Assembly: GCF_042683685.1 (NCBI RefSeq)
Contig: NZ_JBHUOP010000003.1
Coordinates: 124,001 to 188,000 of the forward strand
From: Timonella corticicola
Lineage (GTDB): Bacteria > Actinomycetota > Actinomycetes > Actinomycetales > Cellulomonadaceae
DNA length: 64,000 nt
Reading direction: 5' to 3'
Both the position numbers and the translations under genes were made by a program. Every line of letters begins with the position of its first letter. The stretch's first letter is position 1. The notes under the pieces were generated by a model, which was given only the letters and a program-made list of their open reading frames with translations, was not told the DNA's origin and made no database searches. Shown here in pieces: positions 8,542 through 18,261 of the stretch.

Positions 8542-10254
8542 TCAGAACTTGAATGCAGCCAAGCGCTCCTGTAGTTCCGTAGATTGAGCAGCCAGTTCGT
8601 GGGTTTCCCCACCCATCGCACTGACCGTCTCTGCGGACTGCGCAGCAGATTGCGCGACACCCGCAATGTTCGTGGCAATCTCCTGTGCTCCACTCGCAGC
8701 CTCCGTGACCGAACGCCCAATCTCTGCGGTGGTCGCGGTCTGTTCTTCAACCGCCGAGGCAATGGTCCCTTGGAACGTGTTGATCGACTCTACGATCTCG
8801 GTGATCTCTGCAATTGCGGCAACGGCACCAGCGGTATCCTGCTGGATGGCTTCAACCCGCTGGGCAATGTCCTCAGTGGCGCGTGCGGTTTCCTGAGCGA
8901 GTTCCTTAACCTCGCTCGCAACCACAGCGAAACCCTTACCGGCGTCACCGGCGCGGGCTGCCTCGATGGTCGCATTGAGTGCGAGTAGGTTTGTCTGCTC
9001 TGCAATCGAGGTGATGGCGCGAACAACCGTGCCGATCTGTTCCGACGACTCACCAAGTTTCGCCACGGTCTGGCTGGTCTGCTGCGCTACATCGGTTGCG
9101 CGAGATGCAACCTGAGCAGCCTCAGTTGCATTGGAGGCGATCTCCCGGATCGAGGCTCCCATTTCCTCCGCTCCGGTGGCAACAAACTCGATGTTTCGAG
9201 ACACCTGCTCGGCAGCAGCCGCAACAACTCCGGCTTGGGCAGAAGTCTCCTGCGCCATTGCAGACACCTCAGTTGAGGATTCGCCGAGGTTCCGGGCTGC
9301 ACCAGAGACAACCTGGCTGGTGCCGGCAACGCCCCGAAGGGTTTCCGCCATCGAATGACGAGCAGAATCAAGCAGGCGTACGACCTCGCCGATTTCGTCT
9401 TGACCGGTCTCGCTGTGATCAGCGGTCAAGTCGCCGGAGCCAAGTGCCCTGGCAGTTTCCACCAGAGCTCCTATGGACGTGCGAATCGAGGTGGATATCT
9501 GCCTCCCAGAGAACCACATGATCGTGGATATCACCACGAGCACGGCGATAAGGAGAATGAGCGAGGTAGTAGCCCTGCCCTCGGCTTCCTTGACGATATT
9601 GGCCGTGTACGCGTCGATATCAGCACCAAGTTGGTCCAGGTCCGCCGTATAGCTGTCGACCTTGCCCTGAATCAGAACCTCACGTAGGCGGTTGAACTGA
9701 CCCGTGCTGTTCTTGTCCGGCTGTGCGGTTGGAATAAGCGTGTCATCGCGGGCGGTCTTGAAGTTGTCATAGTTACTCAGGAAGCTCACGTATGCGGCAT
9801 GATCTGGGTCCTGCATACCCGCTCTGAGGCTCTCGAGACTTTGCTCGATGAGTGCATCGTTTTCCGTGAGGTGTCCGAGCCACCGGTCACGGTCGCCGTT
9901 GGTTGTTGCGGAGCCTACGTGCCCCAGGATCACTTGTCCGTTGGCAAGATTCTCACGCAGGCTGCTGAGTGGTGCGCTCACCTCGAGGTTCGCTCGGTTG
10001 ACCTCTTTCGAGGCGTTCGTGAGCGTTTGCAACAGGACGGCCGCAAGCACGCCAATCACGAGCACCCCGATGATCCCGGTTCCGATGAGAGCCGTCATCC
10101 GAGCCTTGATCGTCTGCCTGCGCTTGACGTTGATCTCCCAGTGGCCAGCAGTGTGTGGAGCGGCTCCGACCATTTCCAGCAGGGCAGTGCCGGGCTCCTC
10201 GTCGAGCGTCGATGCGGAGGCGTCCTCACGCTCTCGAAGTGCTACGTCAGTCAT
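8542..10254 (-). CDS. Methyl-accepting chemotaxis protein 1
   Basis: About 570 residues: an acidic cytoplasmic N-terminus, TM1, a roughly 150-residue helical ligand domain of four-helix-bundle type, TM2, HAMP, then the long signalling coiled coil. The hairpin tip that contacts CheA/CheW is visible as EQTNLLALNATIEAARAG followed by GKGFAVVASEVKELA. The protein senses extracellular or periplasmic cues and controls the CheA kinase. Several starts are possible (10299, 10269, 10257, 10254); I took 10254 because GGA lies 6 bases upstream. A paralogue is immediately upstream and no other che gene is in the window. Confidence 0.93.
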   Translation of the reverse strand: MTDVALREREDASASTLDEEPGTALLEMVGAAPHTAGHWEINVKRRQTIKARMTALIGTGIIGVLVIGVLAAVLLQTLTNASKEVNRANLEVSAPLSSLRENLANGQVILGHVGSATTNGDRDRWLGHLTENDALIEQSLESLRAGMQDPDHAAYVSFLSNYDNFKTARDDTLIPTAQPDKNSTGQFNRLREVLIQGKVDSYTADLDQLGADIDAYTANIVKEAEGRATTSLILLIAVLVVISTIMWFSGRQISTSIRTSIGALVETARALGSGDLTADHSETGQDEIGEVVRLLDSARHSMAETLRGVAGTSQVVSGAARNLGESSTEVSAMAQETSAQAGVVAAAAEQVSRNIEFVATGAEEMGASIREIASNATEAAQVASRATDVAQQTSQTVAKLGESSEQIGTVVRAITSIAEQTNLLALNATIEAARAGDAGKGFAVVASEVKELAQETARATEDIAQRVEAIQQDTAGAVAAIAEITEIVESINTFQGTIASAVEEQTATTAEIGRSVTEAASGAQEIATNIAGVAQSAAQSAETVSAMGGETHELAAQSTELQERLAAFKF

Positions 10255-10449
10255 CATTGATCCAACCATGATCCGGCGCTCGATCCATCGCTGCGCCATG
10301 TTGTCGTTTTCAGTTCACTCATCGGTCATTTCACCCGGTCTATGAGCGGATGTTCCCAGGTGGGTGGTGCATGTTCCCTGGGGTTAACCGCCGTATATCG
10401 GGGAAGAAGGAGAGCGCGTGCCTGAATACGCGCCCTCCAGGAGGTAAGG

Positions 10450-12096
10450 CTAGAACCTGAACTGGCCGACTTTCTCCTGCAGTTCGGAGGAGAGTTCAGC
10501 CAATTCGTTGCTTGCAACGCTCATTTCAGCAACCGTCGTGCTCGATTGCGCCGCTGCGGTCGCAACACCGGCAATGTTCGTGGCGATGTCGTTGATACCT
10601 GCCGCTGCCTCAACCACGGACCTGCTCATCTCGGTGGTGGTAGCGGTCTGCTCCTCCACGGAAGACGCGATCGTGCCCTGGTAGTCGTTGATTGTCGCGA
10701 TGATCTCGGAAATCTCGGTGATTGCAGAGACAGCGCTTTGTGTATCAACCTGGATGGCTTCTACTCGACGTGCGATGTCCTCGGTCGCCTTCGCGGTTTC
10801 CTGCGCGAGGTCCTTGACCTCACCTGCCACGACAGCGAATCCCTTACCGGCCTCGCCCGCGCGTGCGGCTTCGATGGTCGCATTGAGTGCGAGCAGGTTT
10901 GTCTGCTCCGCGATGGACGTGATGGCGCGAACGACCGTGCCGATCTCTTTGGAGGAGTCGCCAAGTTTTTCAACGGTCTGGTTGGTTTCAGCGGCCACGG
11001 TGGTTGCACGGGTGGCGACTCGAGCCGCCTCAGATGCGTTCTCTGCGATCTCACGGATTGAGGCACCCATTTGCTCTGCACCAGCAGCAACAGTCTGCAC
11101 TGAGAGCGACACCTGCTCCGAGGCCGTTGCCACGACCTCGGCCTGCGATGAGGTCTCCTGCGCCACAGCAGCCACCTGGCCGCCAGAAGTGCCGAGTGCC
11201 TGAGAGGCTAGGTTCACGGCTTCCGAGTTGTCACTCACGCCGCGTAGGGTGTTGATGATCGCTTCACGAGCAACATTCAGAAGCATGGAGAGCCTGCCAA
11301 GTTCATCGTTTCCGTAGACCTGAGCGGGCACGGTGATATCACCGTCGGCCATCGCAGTGATTGATTCGGTGAGTGCCGCTACTGCTGCACGAACCTTCCG
11401 GATCACCTGTAGGCCGATGACGATGGACAGTGTGATCGCAAAGGCCCAGGCAATCACGATGATAACCACCGTAATGTGTTGGACCTGGTTCGCGCTTGCG
11501 ATCGCGTCCTCGTACATCAGGTCGACCTCGGCTTGGGCGGCTTCGAGGTCTTCAGCGTAGGTGTCGATGAACGGCTGGATTGCGCTGGAAAAATATGCGG
11601 AGAAACCGGTCACTGAGTCGTGGACTCCCAAGCGTGGAACCAGCTTGTTCTCGCGCGCGTCGAGGAACAGCGCGTAGTTTTCCTCGAAGGCCCTGAAAGT
11701 GTCGGACGTGCCGCCAAGGTATTCGCTGATCTCCGTCTGCACTCGTTCGATCTCCACGTCGAGTTCGAGCATTCGTGAGTGCCAGGTGTTACGAGCCAGT
11801 TGGTTGTCCGCTGCGGCCATCTGTCCGATGTAGACGCGGTTTTGAAGTTGCAGTTCCTGTATCTCGTGAATACGCGCTGAGATGTTCTGGTTGATGTCAA
11901 CCAGTTCCTTCGTTTCGGCGGAGAGCCGGGATACCGAGATAAGGCCAGCAGCCCCGAGAATGATCGCGCCAACCACTGCGGTGGCGAGCAACCCATACAG
12001 ACGCTGCTGCAGGGTAATTGAGCGCTTCGGCGCGCTGGTTTCTTCCGTGGTCGTCTCTTCCATGAGGTCGACTTCAGGTTCGTTAGAGGGTGCCAT
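10450..12096 (-). CDS. Methyl-accepting chemotaxis protein 2
   Basis: About 548 residues with the same architecture as its neighbour: TM1 after an acidic N-terminus, a helical ligand domain, TM2, HAMP and an MCP signalling domain with the tip EQTNLLALNATIEAARAG. The signalling halves of the two receptors are nearly the same while the ligand domains differ, which indicates tandem duplication with divergence of sensing. The open frame extends to 12327, but the ATG at 12096 has AAGGAC at a normal distance and fits the acidic start MAPSNEPEVDLMEE. The 5' extension is probably untranslated leader. Confidence 0.93.
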   Translation of the reverse strand: MAPSNEPEVDLMEETTTEETSAPKRSITLQQRLYGLLATAVVGAIILGAAGLISVSRLSAETKELVDINQNISARIHEIQELQLQNRVYIGQMAAADNQLARNTWHSRMLELDVEIERVQTEISEYLGGTSDTFRAFEENYALFLDARENKLVPRLGVHDSVTGFSAYFSSAIQPFIDTYAEDLEAAQAEVDLMYEDAIASANQVQHITVVIIVIAWAFAITLSIVIGLQVIRKVRAAVAALTESITAMADGDITVPAQVYGNDELGRLSMLLNVAREAIINTLRGVSDNSEAVNLASQALGTSGGQVAAVAQETSSQAEVVATASEQVSLSVQTVAAGAEQMGASIREIAENASEAARVATRATTVAAETNQTVEKLGDSSKEIGTVVRAITSIAEQTNLLALNATIEAARAGEAGKGFAVVAGEVKDLAQETAKATEDIARRVEAIQVDTQSAVSAITEISEIIATINDYQGTIASSVEEQTATTTEMSRSVVEAAAGINDIATNIAGVATAAAQSSTTVAEMSVASNELAELSSELQEKVGQFRF

Positions 12097-12411
12097 CCGT
12101 GGTCCGTCCTTCTTTACCGCGTAGGGCTGCGGTACGAGTTCCCGCTTGCCCAGGACGCGGGTACGTGGGGGGGTGCGAACGCTCCTGTTCACACCCAAAA
12201 GATCGAAGAGCGGGTGAAATTCATAAGGATAATTGGAGTAATTTACCTGCAAAGAATCTGCGGAATAGTGCTCCGCGCAGCACGAACGCAATGTGGAGTA
12301 GGTAAACTCGCAGGTCGAAGCGGCCAAATGGGTAATTTGAACTCATAGCCCCGATCGCCAAAGAAGTTCTCATGAACAGGGAATATGTCTCAAACAACAA
12401 GACAGATCCGC
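12097..12411. other. Leader and promoter region of chemoreceptor 2
   Basis: About 315 bases between the receptor start and the end of hemA. The stretch 12200-12330 is AT-richer than its surroundings and probably holds the receptor promoter. No clear sigma-28 or sigma-70 box stood out. Confidence 0.4.
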
Positions 12412-13770
12412 TCAGCGTCCCGCTAACTCCAAAACATTGGCGAAGCCGACGGCCATAGCGGCCTCTTCAACCGAAACGCCGTTCCTGACCAGATCACGGA
12501 ACTGCGCCACCCGGCTATGGAACGGAGCACTCAACTCACGTACCACGCGTGGCCATACCTGCTTCTCTGGGACTCCTTCGATACGCAGGGTCTGCGCCAG
12601 CGCCGCCTTGTGCTCCTCCAGTTCCACAGCGAGCGGCGCGATGAACCGATCAGCGGAACGGACGAGTTCGCGCAGACCCCACAACTCGACGCTCTGCCCC
12701 AGCAACTCAACCGCGTGTTCAACGGCTTGAGTATCGGCGACCGGCACGTGAGCGCGAATGGTCGACAGATCCACAAGACGAACCGAGTCGATATCGGCAA
12801 TGCGCGGATCCGTATCCCGGTGCAGCGCGAGATCGACAATGACCTGTGGCAGAACCGCTTCCTGCACGGACTCAGCCTGCTGCTCCCGAACCCGGCGTGC
12901 AGCAACAACAGCAGCGGAATCCAACACAAAACTGACCGAGGACCGGACTGGAACAGGCGCGCTGACGGAACCAGACTCGTCGCCAAGCACAACCTCACGA
13001 CCACCGCCGGTACCGGAACAGCACAACACAATGTCGGCGTCCGCCACAGCGGACTCAAGTTCGAGCACGGGGGTCAAGCGGTGTGACTGTGCGAAAACCT
13101 CTGCCCTGCCCGAACCGGAATACACGGAGATGTCCCGCACACCGCGCGCCCGAAGCGCGGCAACCGTTGCTCCGGCGTAGGCGCCTGTTCCCACCACGAG
13201 CGCGCTGGTGGTGCCCCAGGCGGCCAGCCACTGCTCAGCCAAGGTGAGCCCAACCGACACGACCGAACGACCATCCGCGCCCAACTGGGTGCGCGAGGCA
13301 ACATACTTGGAAGTGCGCAGCGCGTGCTGGAACAGGCGTTCAAGGACGCCCGTGGTCGTGCGTTTCTCCTGCGCCTCACGCAGTGCGCGGCGCACCTGCC
13401 CAGCGATCTCACGTTCGCCGACAACCAGCGAGTCAAGGCCCGCGGCAACCGCGAACAGGTGGTCTACAACCTCATTGCCGATCCGGATCGTGAACGCCCG
13501 CGCAGCGGCCGAAACATCCACCTCAACGGTACGAGCGATATAGGCAACCAGATCAGCCACGCCGCGCGAGACATCCTCGGGCATGACAATATCGAGGTCC
13601 ACGTCCAGGTAGACCTCGAATCGGTTGCACGTAGCGAGTACAACGGAACCATTCACGCGGGGGCAGTCCGCCACGATGGATTCACCCATTGCATGGGTAC
13701 CCCGAGTCAGTTGCTCAAGTGACTCGAGATCCAATTCGTGATGGCTGGCGGTCATCGAAATTAGTGCCAC
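12412..13770 (-). CDS. hemA: Glutamyl-tRNA reductase
   Basis: A 452-residue protein that reduces glutamyl-tRNA(Glu) to glutamate-1-semialdehyde with NADPH, the first step of the C5 heme pathway. The catalytic Cys is C48 in LATCNR. The N-terminal SASHHE-like start is present as MTASHHELDLESLEQL, followed by VVGEREIAGQVRRAL, the NADPH-binding segment ALVVGTGAYAGATVAALRARG and the C-terminal dimerisation helix. It is divergent from hemE, with only 47 bases between the starts, so the two probably share a regulatory region. The product feeds HemL, encoded at the far end of the cluster. Confidence 0.96.
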   Translation of the reverse strand: MALISMTASHHELDLESLEQLTRGTHAMGESIVADCPRVNGSVVLATCNRFEVYLDVDLDIVMPEDVSRGVADLVAYIARTVEVDVSAAARAFTIRIGNEVVDHLFAVAAGLDSLVVGEREIAGQVRRALREAQEKRTTTGVLERLFQHALRTSKYVASRTQLGADGRSVVSVGLTLAEQWLAAWGTTSALVVGTGAYAGATVAALRARGVRDISVYSGSGRAEVFAQSHRLTPVLELESAVADADIVLCCSGTGGGREVVLGDESGSVSAPVPVRSSVSFVLDSAAVVAARRVREQQAESVQEAVLPQVIVDLALHRDTDPRIADIDSVRLVDLSTIRAHVPVADTQAVEHAVELLGQSVELWGLRELVRSADRFIAPLAVELEEHKAALAQTLRIEGVPEKQVWPRVVRELSAPFHSRVAQFRDLVRNGVSVEEAAMAVGFANVLELAGR

Positions 13771-13817
13771 AACAATTCGATTTAACCATTGAGTGCATTA
13801 AAAGGCAGAATCGAGGG

Positions 13818-14879
13818 GTGAGCATTCCATCAACGCACCCGTTAATTTCCTCCGAGACCGCCTCCTCGCCACTTATTCGCGCCCTGCGCGGCGAGACCGC
13901 ATCCCATATTCCCGTCTGGTTTATGCGGCAAGCGGGCAGGTCACTGCCCGAATACCTCAAGGTGCGCGAAGGGGTCGGGATGCTCGACTCCTGCCTGCGC
14001 CCCGAGTTGACCGCCGAGATCACGTTGCAGCCTGTGCGACGACATGGCGTGGACGCCGCGATTTTCTTCTCCGACATCGTCATCCCGCTACGGCTGGCTG
14101 GCGTCGACGTGGACATCAAGCCAAGTGTAGGCCCCGTTTTGGGTTCTCCCGTCCGCACTTCAGCCGACATCGAGCGATTGGAGTCGCTCTCGCTTTCCGA
14201 CGAGTCCCTGGCCCCAATCCGCGAGGCAATCGCCCTGATTGTGGCTGAGTTGGGCGGTACACCACTCATCGGATTCGCAGGGGCGCCGTTCACACTCGCC
14301 GCCTACATGGTTGAGGGCAAGCCGTCACGCGATCACCTGGGGGCGCGTGGGCTGATGTTGAGCCATCCTGACCTGTGGGAACGCCTGATGCAGTGGTGTG
14401 CCCGCGTGACCGGTCAGTTCCTGCGAGCCCAGGTCCTCGCTGGTGCGTCTGCAGCGCAGTTGTTTGACTCCTGGGCCGGTTCGCTATCGCTGGACGCCTA
14501 CAAAGTCCACGTGGCCCCTGCCTCTGCATCTGTGTTTGAGCAGATCAAGGACTTGGAGGTCCCACGCATCCACTTTGGCACGGGGACCGAACACCTCCTG
14601 GGCGCGATGCGCGACACCGGTGCCACTGCAATGGGTGTGGATTACCGCACACCACTCGACCAGGCGTCAGCGCTGCTTGGCGGGAACGTACCATTGCAGG
14701 GCAATCTCGACCCCGCATACTTGACCGCACCGTGGCCGGTGATTGAAGCGCATGTTCGTGACGTTGTTGCACGTGGTCGCACTGCGCCGGGACATGTGGT
14801 GAACCTGGGCCATGGCGTCCCACCGACCACCGATCCGACCGTGCTGACGCGTATCGTCGAGTTGGTGCATTCGCTCTAG
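13818..14879 (+). CDS. hemE: Uroporphyrinogen decarboxylase
   Basis: About 353 residues from a GTG start at 13818, the family's usual length. The signature PVWFMRQAGRSLPEYLKVRE is near residue 27 and a GFAGAPFTLAAYMVEG motif follows, with GHGVPPTTDP at the C-terminus. HemE removes four carboxyl groups from uroporphyrinogen III to give coproporphyrinogen III. An upstream in-frame ATG at 13689 would run into hemA on the other strand and adds residues that do not look like this family. It opens the rightward heme operon. Confidence 0.95.
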   Translation: MSIPSTHPLISSETASSPLIRALRGETASHIPVWFMRQAGRSLPEYLKVREGVGMLDSCLRPELTAEITLQPVRRHGVDAAIFFSDIVIPLRLAGVDVDIKPSVGPVLGSPVRTSADIERLESLSLSDESLAPIREAIALIVAELGGTPLIGFAGAPFTLAAYMVEGKPSRDHLGARGLMLSHPDLWERLMQWCARVTGQFLRAQVLAGASAAQLFDSWAGSLSLDAYKVHVAPASASVFEQIKDLEVPRIHFGTGTEHLLGAMRDTGATAMGVDYRTPLDQASALLGGNVPLQGNLDPAYLTAPWPVIEAHVRDVVARGRTAPGHVVNLGHGVPPTTDPTVLTRIVELVHSL

Positions 14880-14954
14880 CCACACACATCACCCGACCCA
14901 CATCACCACACCCAAACACCCTTCAGCCCATTAACCTCACCCACCCTCTACCCG

Positions 14955-15023
14955 CGAACTCAGGCATTTACCCCCGAGATCATGCCTTAGCGGGCTGAGT
15001 TCGTTGGTAAATGCCTGAGTTCG
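14955..15023 (+). promoter_or_regulatory. Inverted repeat in the hemE-hemY gap
   Basis: A perfect 18-bp inverted repeat (14955-14972 and 15006-15023) with a 33-base loop that itself contains CCCG...CGGG. The right arm ends about 18 bases before the hemY RBS. It could be a terminator for hemE or an attenuator for the genes below. Confidence 0.5.
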
Positions 15024-15050
15024 AGCCCCGCAAAGTTTAGGAAAGCGACC

Positions 15051-16457
15051 GTGACTACTGACCCTGTTGTCCAGTTAGAGCATGAAGCCGTCGTGATCGG
15101 CGGCGGCTTGGCGGGTCTCACGGCTGCCCGCGAACTGCTACGCCACGGTGTGAAACCGCTGGTCCTCGAAGCATCGCAGCGGGTGGGTGGGTACTTGAGC
15201 CCGCTGAAGATCGCACTTGATCCAGGGCACGAAATCACGGTTGATGCCGGTGCGGAGTCTTTCGCCGCCCGCGATGTGGAGGTTGCCGACTACATTGCAG
15301 GTCTCGGCCTCGACGTAGTCCAGCCGTCCCCTCGTAGCGCTTGGTGTTTCCCCAGTTCAGGAGCACCATTTCCACTTCCCAAGACAAGTGTCCTTGGAGT
15401 TCCATCTGACTGGACCGACCCTGCCCTGGCAGCCGCGCTTGGCGCTGAGGGTGTTGAACGGGCCCGCGCGGATGAGTGGATGAACGTCGCGATTGGTGAT
15501 CGGTCAAACCTCGCGGCGTTCGTCGCAAGCCGAATGGGTCAGGATGTGGTGGAGCGCCTGGTTCGCCCTATCGCTGGGGGCGTTCACTCTGCAGATCCAG
15601 GGAAGCTGGATGTCACTGCACTCCACCCTAGGTTTTGGGAGATCTTCGAAAGTGCCGGATCGCTCACGGAGGCGGTCCGTGAGATCCGTGCGGCGGCGCC
15701 TGCGGGAAGCGCGGTTTCGGGGATCAGGGGCGGGATGAACCAACTGGTGAGCACACTCGCGGAGCAGATCAGCGGACTTGGCGGGAACATTGCATACGGC
15801 AAGGCGGTATCCGGGCTTGCCCGCGCCGGGAACGGCTGGAAGGTGACGATCGAGGGCCTGCACGGGGATTCGTCGGCAATCGTGACACCCCGCGTAGTTC
15901 TCGCTCTGCCTGCAGCGCAAGCCACCTACCTGTTGGAACAGGTAGGCATCGGGGCCGTTGAGAACGCACGGGATATCCCACCGGGTTCCGACATCTCGCT
16001 GGTCACTCTGGTTGTGGACGCGGCTCAACTCGCTGATCGCGGCACGGGTGGACTGATCGCCCCCGGTGGCGCCATCTCCGCCAAGGGAACGACCCACGTG
16101 AACTCAAAGTGGCCCTGGGTGCAGGAGTTGCTACCGGAGCACACCCACGTGATTCGCTTCAGCTACGGGCGTCACGGAGAACCCGCCGATCAATCAGATC
16201 AGGAACTGATCGCCCAGGCCAGAGCCGATTTCGAGCGGATCTACGAACCGCTGACATACACGGTGCACACGGCTCACGTGCAGCGCTGGCCGAATGCTCT
16301 GGCCCCTGTGACACCGCAGATGAAGGCACTATCCACAGCCGTTGCCGAACAGGTGGATGGTCTACCCGGGCTCGCCGTGACGGGAGCCTGGATGAGTGGA
16401 ACCGGTGTCGTCGCAGTGATTCCTTACACTCGAAAAGCAGTTCTGGGAATTGTCTGA
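15051..16457 (+). CDS. hemY: Protoporphyrinogen/coproporphyrinogen oxidase (HemY/CgoX type)
   Basis: A 468-residue flavoprotein with the FAD dinucleotide fold AVVIGGGLAGLTAARELLRHG near residue 13 and the family segment VDAGAESFAARD. It oxidises coproporphyrinogen III (the usual actinobacterial substrate) or protoporphyrinogen IX. The GTG start at 15051 has AGGAAAG at a good distance. In the coproporphyrin-dependent route this enzyme works before ferrochelatase (CpfC/HemH) and HemQ. Neither is found in this window, and two unrelated genes follow instead. Confidence 0.93.
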   Translation: MTTDPVVQLEHEAVVIGGGLAGLTAARELLRHGVKPLVLEASQRVGGYLSPLKIALDPGHEITVDAGAESFAARDVEVADYIAGLGLDVVQPSPRSAWCFPSSGAPFPLPKTSVLGVPSDWTDPALAAALGAEGVERARADEWMNVAIGDRSNLAAFVASRMGQDVVERLVRPIAGGVHSADPGKLDVTALHPRFWEIFESAGSLTEAVREIRAAAPAGSAVSGIRGGMNQLVSTLAEQISGLGGNIAYGKAVSGLARAGNGWKVTIEGLHGDSSAIVTPRVVLALPAAQATYLLEQVGIGAVENARDIPPGSDISLVTLVVDAAQLADRGTGGLIAPGGAISAKGTTHVNSKWPWVQELLPEHTHVIRFSYGRHGEPADQSDQELIAQARADFERIYEPLTYTVHTAHVQRWPNALAPVTPQMKALSTAVAEQVDGLPGLAVTGAWMSGTGVVAVIPYTRKAVLGIV

Positions 16458-16510
16458 GGATTGCGAAAATCACTCCTCACGATCTTTGCCAGCATTTCAC
16501 CACAACAGCT

Positions 16511-16529
16511 ATCTGACATTCTGTCAGAT
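16511..16529 (+). terminator. Short hairpin after hemY
   Basis: Perfect inverted repeat ATCTGACA / TGTCAGAT with a 3-base loop followed by AAAATTAG. Likely a weak terminator, though an operator for the next gene cannot be excluded. Confidence 0.45.
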
Positions 16530-16560
16530 AAAATTAGCAACTCTCCTTTACTTAAGATTC

Positions 16561-16590
16561 TTGACGGGAGCACGGCCTGTCACATAGCCT
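16561..16590 (+). promoter_or_regulatory. Possible sigma-70-type promoter of the amidase-domain gene
   Basis: TTGACG at 16561-16566 and TAGCCT at 16585-16590, 18 bases apart, lie about 75 bases before the ATG of the next gene. The -35 matches well and the -10 only partly. Confidence 0.35.
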
Positions 16591-16666
16591 GAACAGGTAA
16601 CTTGCATCGGAATAGTTTTCATCCAGATGCTTGCCTCACGCCTCCCAACTCCTCAAGGTGAAATCA

Positions 16667-17815
16667 ATGAAAAAAACTGCAAGAATCTCGCTCTTCCTAA
16701 GCTTGGCATTAGTAAGCACAGCAATGATGCCTTCAGCAGCGATCGCCAATCAGCACTCGCCCACGCATAGCATTCCGGTGGGCAAGAAAGAATCAAGAGC
16801 TATTGAAGATTCCCTCATTGATTTCATCAAATATCACGACGAGGCTCTCGTTTCTGAAAGAAAGGTAAAAGCATTCACTCGTCCTAAATTGACGCAAAAT
16901 TCTCAAATTGTTAATGATGCAATTGATATTCGAACCAATTTTGAAGATGCAGGATTTTTCATAAATCAAGCCGAAACTGATCTCGAGATTCACAATCTTT
17001 ACAAAGATTTCGCTGGAAATTCCGTAATCATCGCAGACATCACAACCAATGTTATTTCTGAATCCATCACAGGAGAAAAGGTGGAATCATCATGGACCGA
17101 CCGCCACAGATATGAAATGTCAATAATAGATGGTGAGACTCAAATTATTTCGGACACTATCGATAACGACCTTCCCGAGAGTTCGCTATCCCCACAGGAC
17201 ACGTGGGTGACCCCCGAACCCGAAGAGGAAGCGTCTATCGAAGTCCCAATAGCCCTCGACGAGCTTCCCCCCATGACGATACTCTCTCAGCCCAAGATCA
17301 ACACCACAAAATTCGCCGATTATGCGACTCTTTACACGGGGCAAAAGTATCAAACTGTACCCCAGGGAAATCCTTCCTACGCAGACCTAGGAAACAATTG
17401 TGCCAATTTCGCTTCGCAGACATTGAGGGCTGCTGGCTGGCAATTAAAAAATGGCGTCAACCCGAAAGACGCGAGCAATTGGCACTACAATCTCTCAGGA
17501 CTTGCCGGAGCATCTCGCACGTGGTCTCAAGCAAAATCATTGTACTCATATGCAAAGAACAAACAGGGCTGGACTAATGTCTCAAATGTCTATAACACCG
17601 TCGTAGGAGACCTAATCTTCGCCGATTGGGATCCCAATGGAAAAGCCGATGGCGCCATCGATCACGTTATGGTTGTTTCGAAGAAGTTGCCTACAACGTA
17701 TCCGATGATTTCCCAAAAGTCACCTAACCGGCACAATGTACCCATCAATGTTCAAATCGATCGAGCCAAGTCACAAAAGACAAAAATTGTCTGGTATGCA
17801 TTGCGTCACAAGTAG
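16667..17815 (+). CDS. Secreted protein with a C-terminal amidase-like domain (Amidase_6 type)
   Basis: About 382 residues. A classical signal peptide (MKKTARISLFLSLALVSTA...) ends near AIANQ. The central region is acidic and lacks recognisable motifs. The C-terminal 150 residues match the putative amidase domain: NNCANFASQTLRAAGW with the nucleophile Cys, then VGDLIFADWD and a catalytic-type IDHVMVVS. Such domains may cleave cell-wall amide bonds. The ATG at 16667 has AAGGTG 6 bases upstream. The gene is markedly AT-rich with rare codons (AAA, ATT, TCA) compared with the GC-rich heme genes on both sides, so it looks horizontally acquired. Confidence 0.75.
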   Translation: MKKTARISLFLSLALVSTAMMPSAAIANQHSPTHSIPVGKKESRAIEDSLIDFIKYHDEALVSERKVKAFTRPKLTQNSQIVNDAIDIRTNFEDAGFFINQAETDLEIHNLYKDFAGNSVIIADITTNVISESITGEKVESSWTDRHRYEMSIIDGETQIISDTIDNDLPESSLSPQDTWVTPEPEEEASIEVPIALDELPPMTILSQPKINTTKFADYATLYTGQKYQTVPQGNPSYADLGNNCANFASQTLRAAGWQLKNGVNPKDASNWHYNLSGLAGASRTWSQAKSLYSYAKNKQGWTNVSNVYNTVVGDLIFADWDPNGKADGAIDHVMVVSKKLPTTYPMISQKSPNRHNVPINVQIDRAKSQKTKIVWYALRHK

Positions 17816-17835
17816 GCAGGAACTCGGTGTTTTAG

Positions 17836-18261
17836 ATGTACAATTATAATATTGTCGCGGTTTTTGTAATACTCATACTCGCAGCGTTGGCCATCGCGGC
17901 TCTTACGCTCACGATTAGGCAGGTCGTTTCTTATCGCCGGTCTGATGCGAGACCGCCTTGGTACTTATGGGCCGCACTCGTGGCTCTGTTCGTAGGCATG
18001 TACGCAGCGTCTTGGCTCGCGCTCGGCCCGGTCGAGGCTAGGAATGTGTACTGCGGCTCAGCGCTATCACAATGGCTGGTCGCCCTGCCCTCTGTGGAAT
18101 CAAAGTTCGATGATCTGGCAATGCAAGATGCTTGCTCGCGTGTGGGTATGCAGCAGGTATTAGCAGCAATCACGGTCACCGCCCTGAGTGTGGCCATCTG
18201 GTTTATGTCATGGCGCGTAGGCAACCACAAGAACACTGCTCAACGGCTATCGCCTAGTTGA
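17836..18261 (+). CDS. Small membrane protein of unknown function
   Basis: 141 residues with three predicted membrane segments (about 8-28, 42-62 and 110-128) and a soluble loop carrying two Cys (VYCGSAL and QDACSRVG) that could pair outside the cell. It follows the amidase-domain gene by 20 bases and may belong to the same acquired pair. No family is recognised. The N-terminus is AT-rich while the rest approaches the local composition. Confidence 0.6.
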   Translation: MYNYNIVAVFVILILAALAIAALTLTIRQVVSYRRSDARPPWYLWAALVALFVGMYAASWLALGPVEARNVYCGSALSQWLVALPSVESKFDDLAMQDACSRVGMQQVLAAITVTALSVAIWFMSWRVGNHKNTAQRLSPS

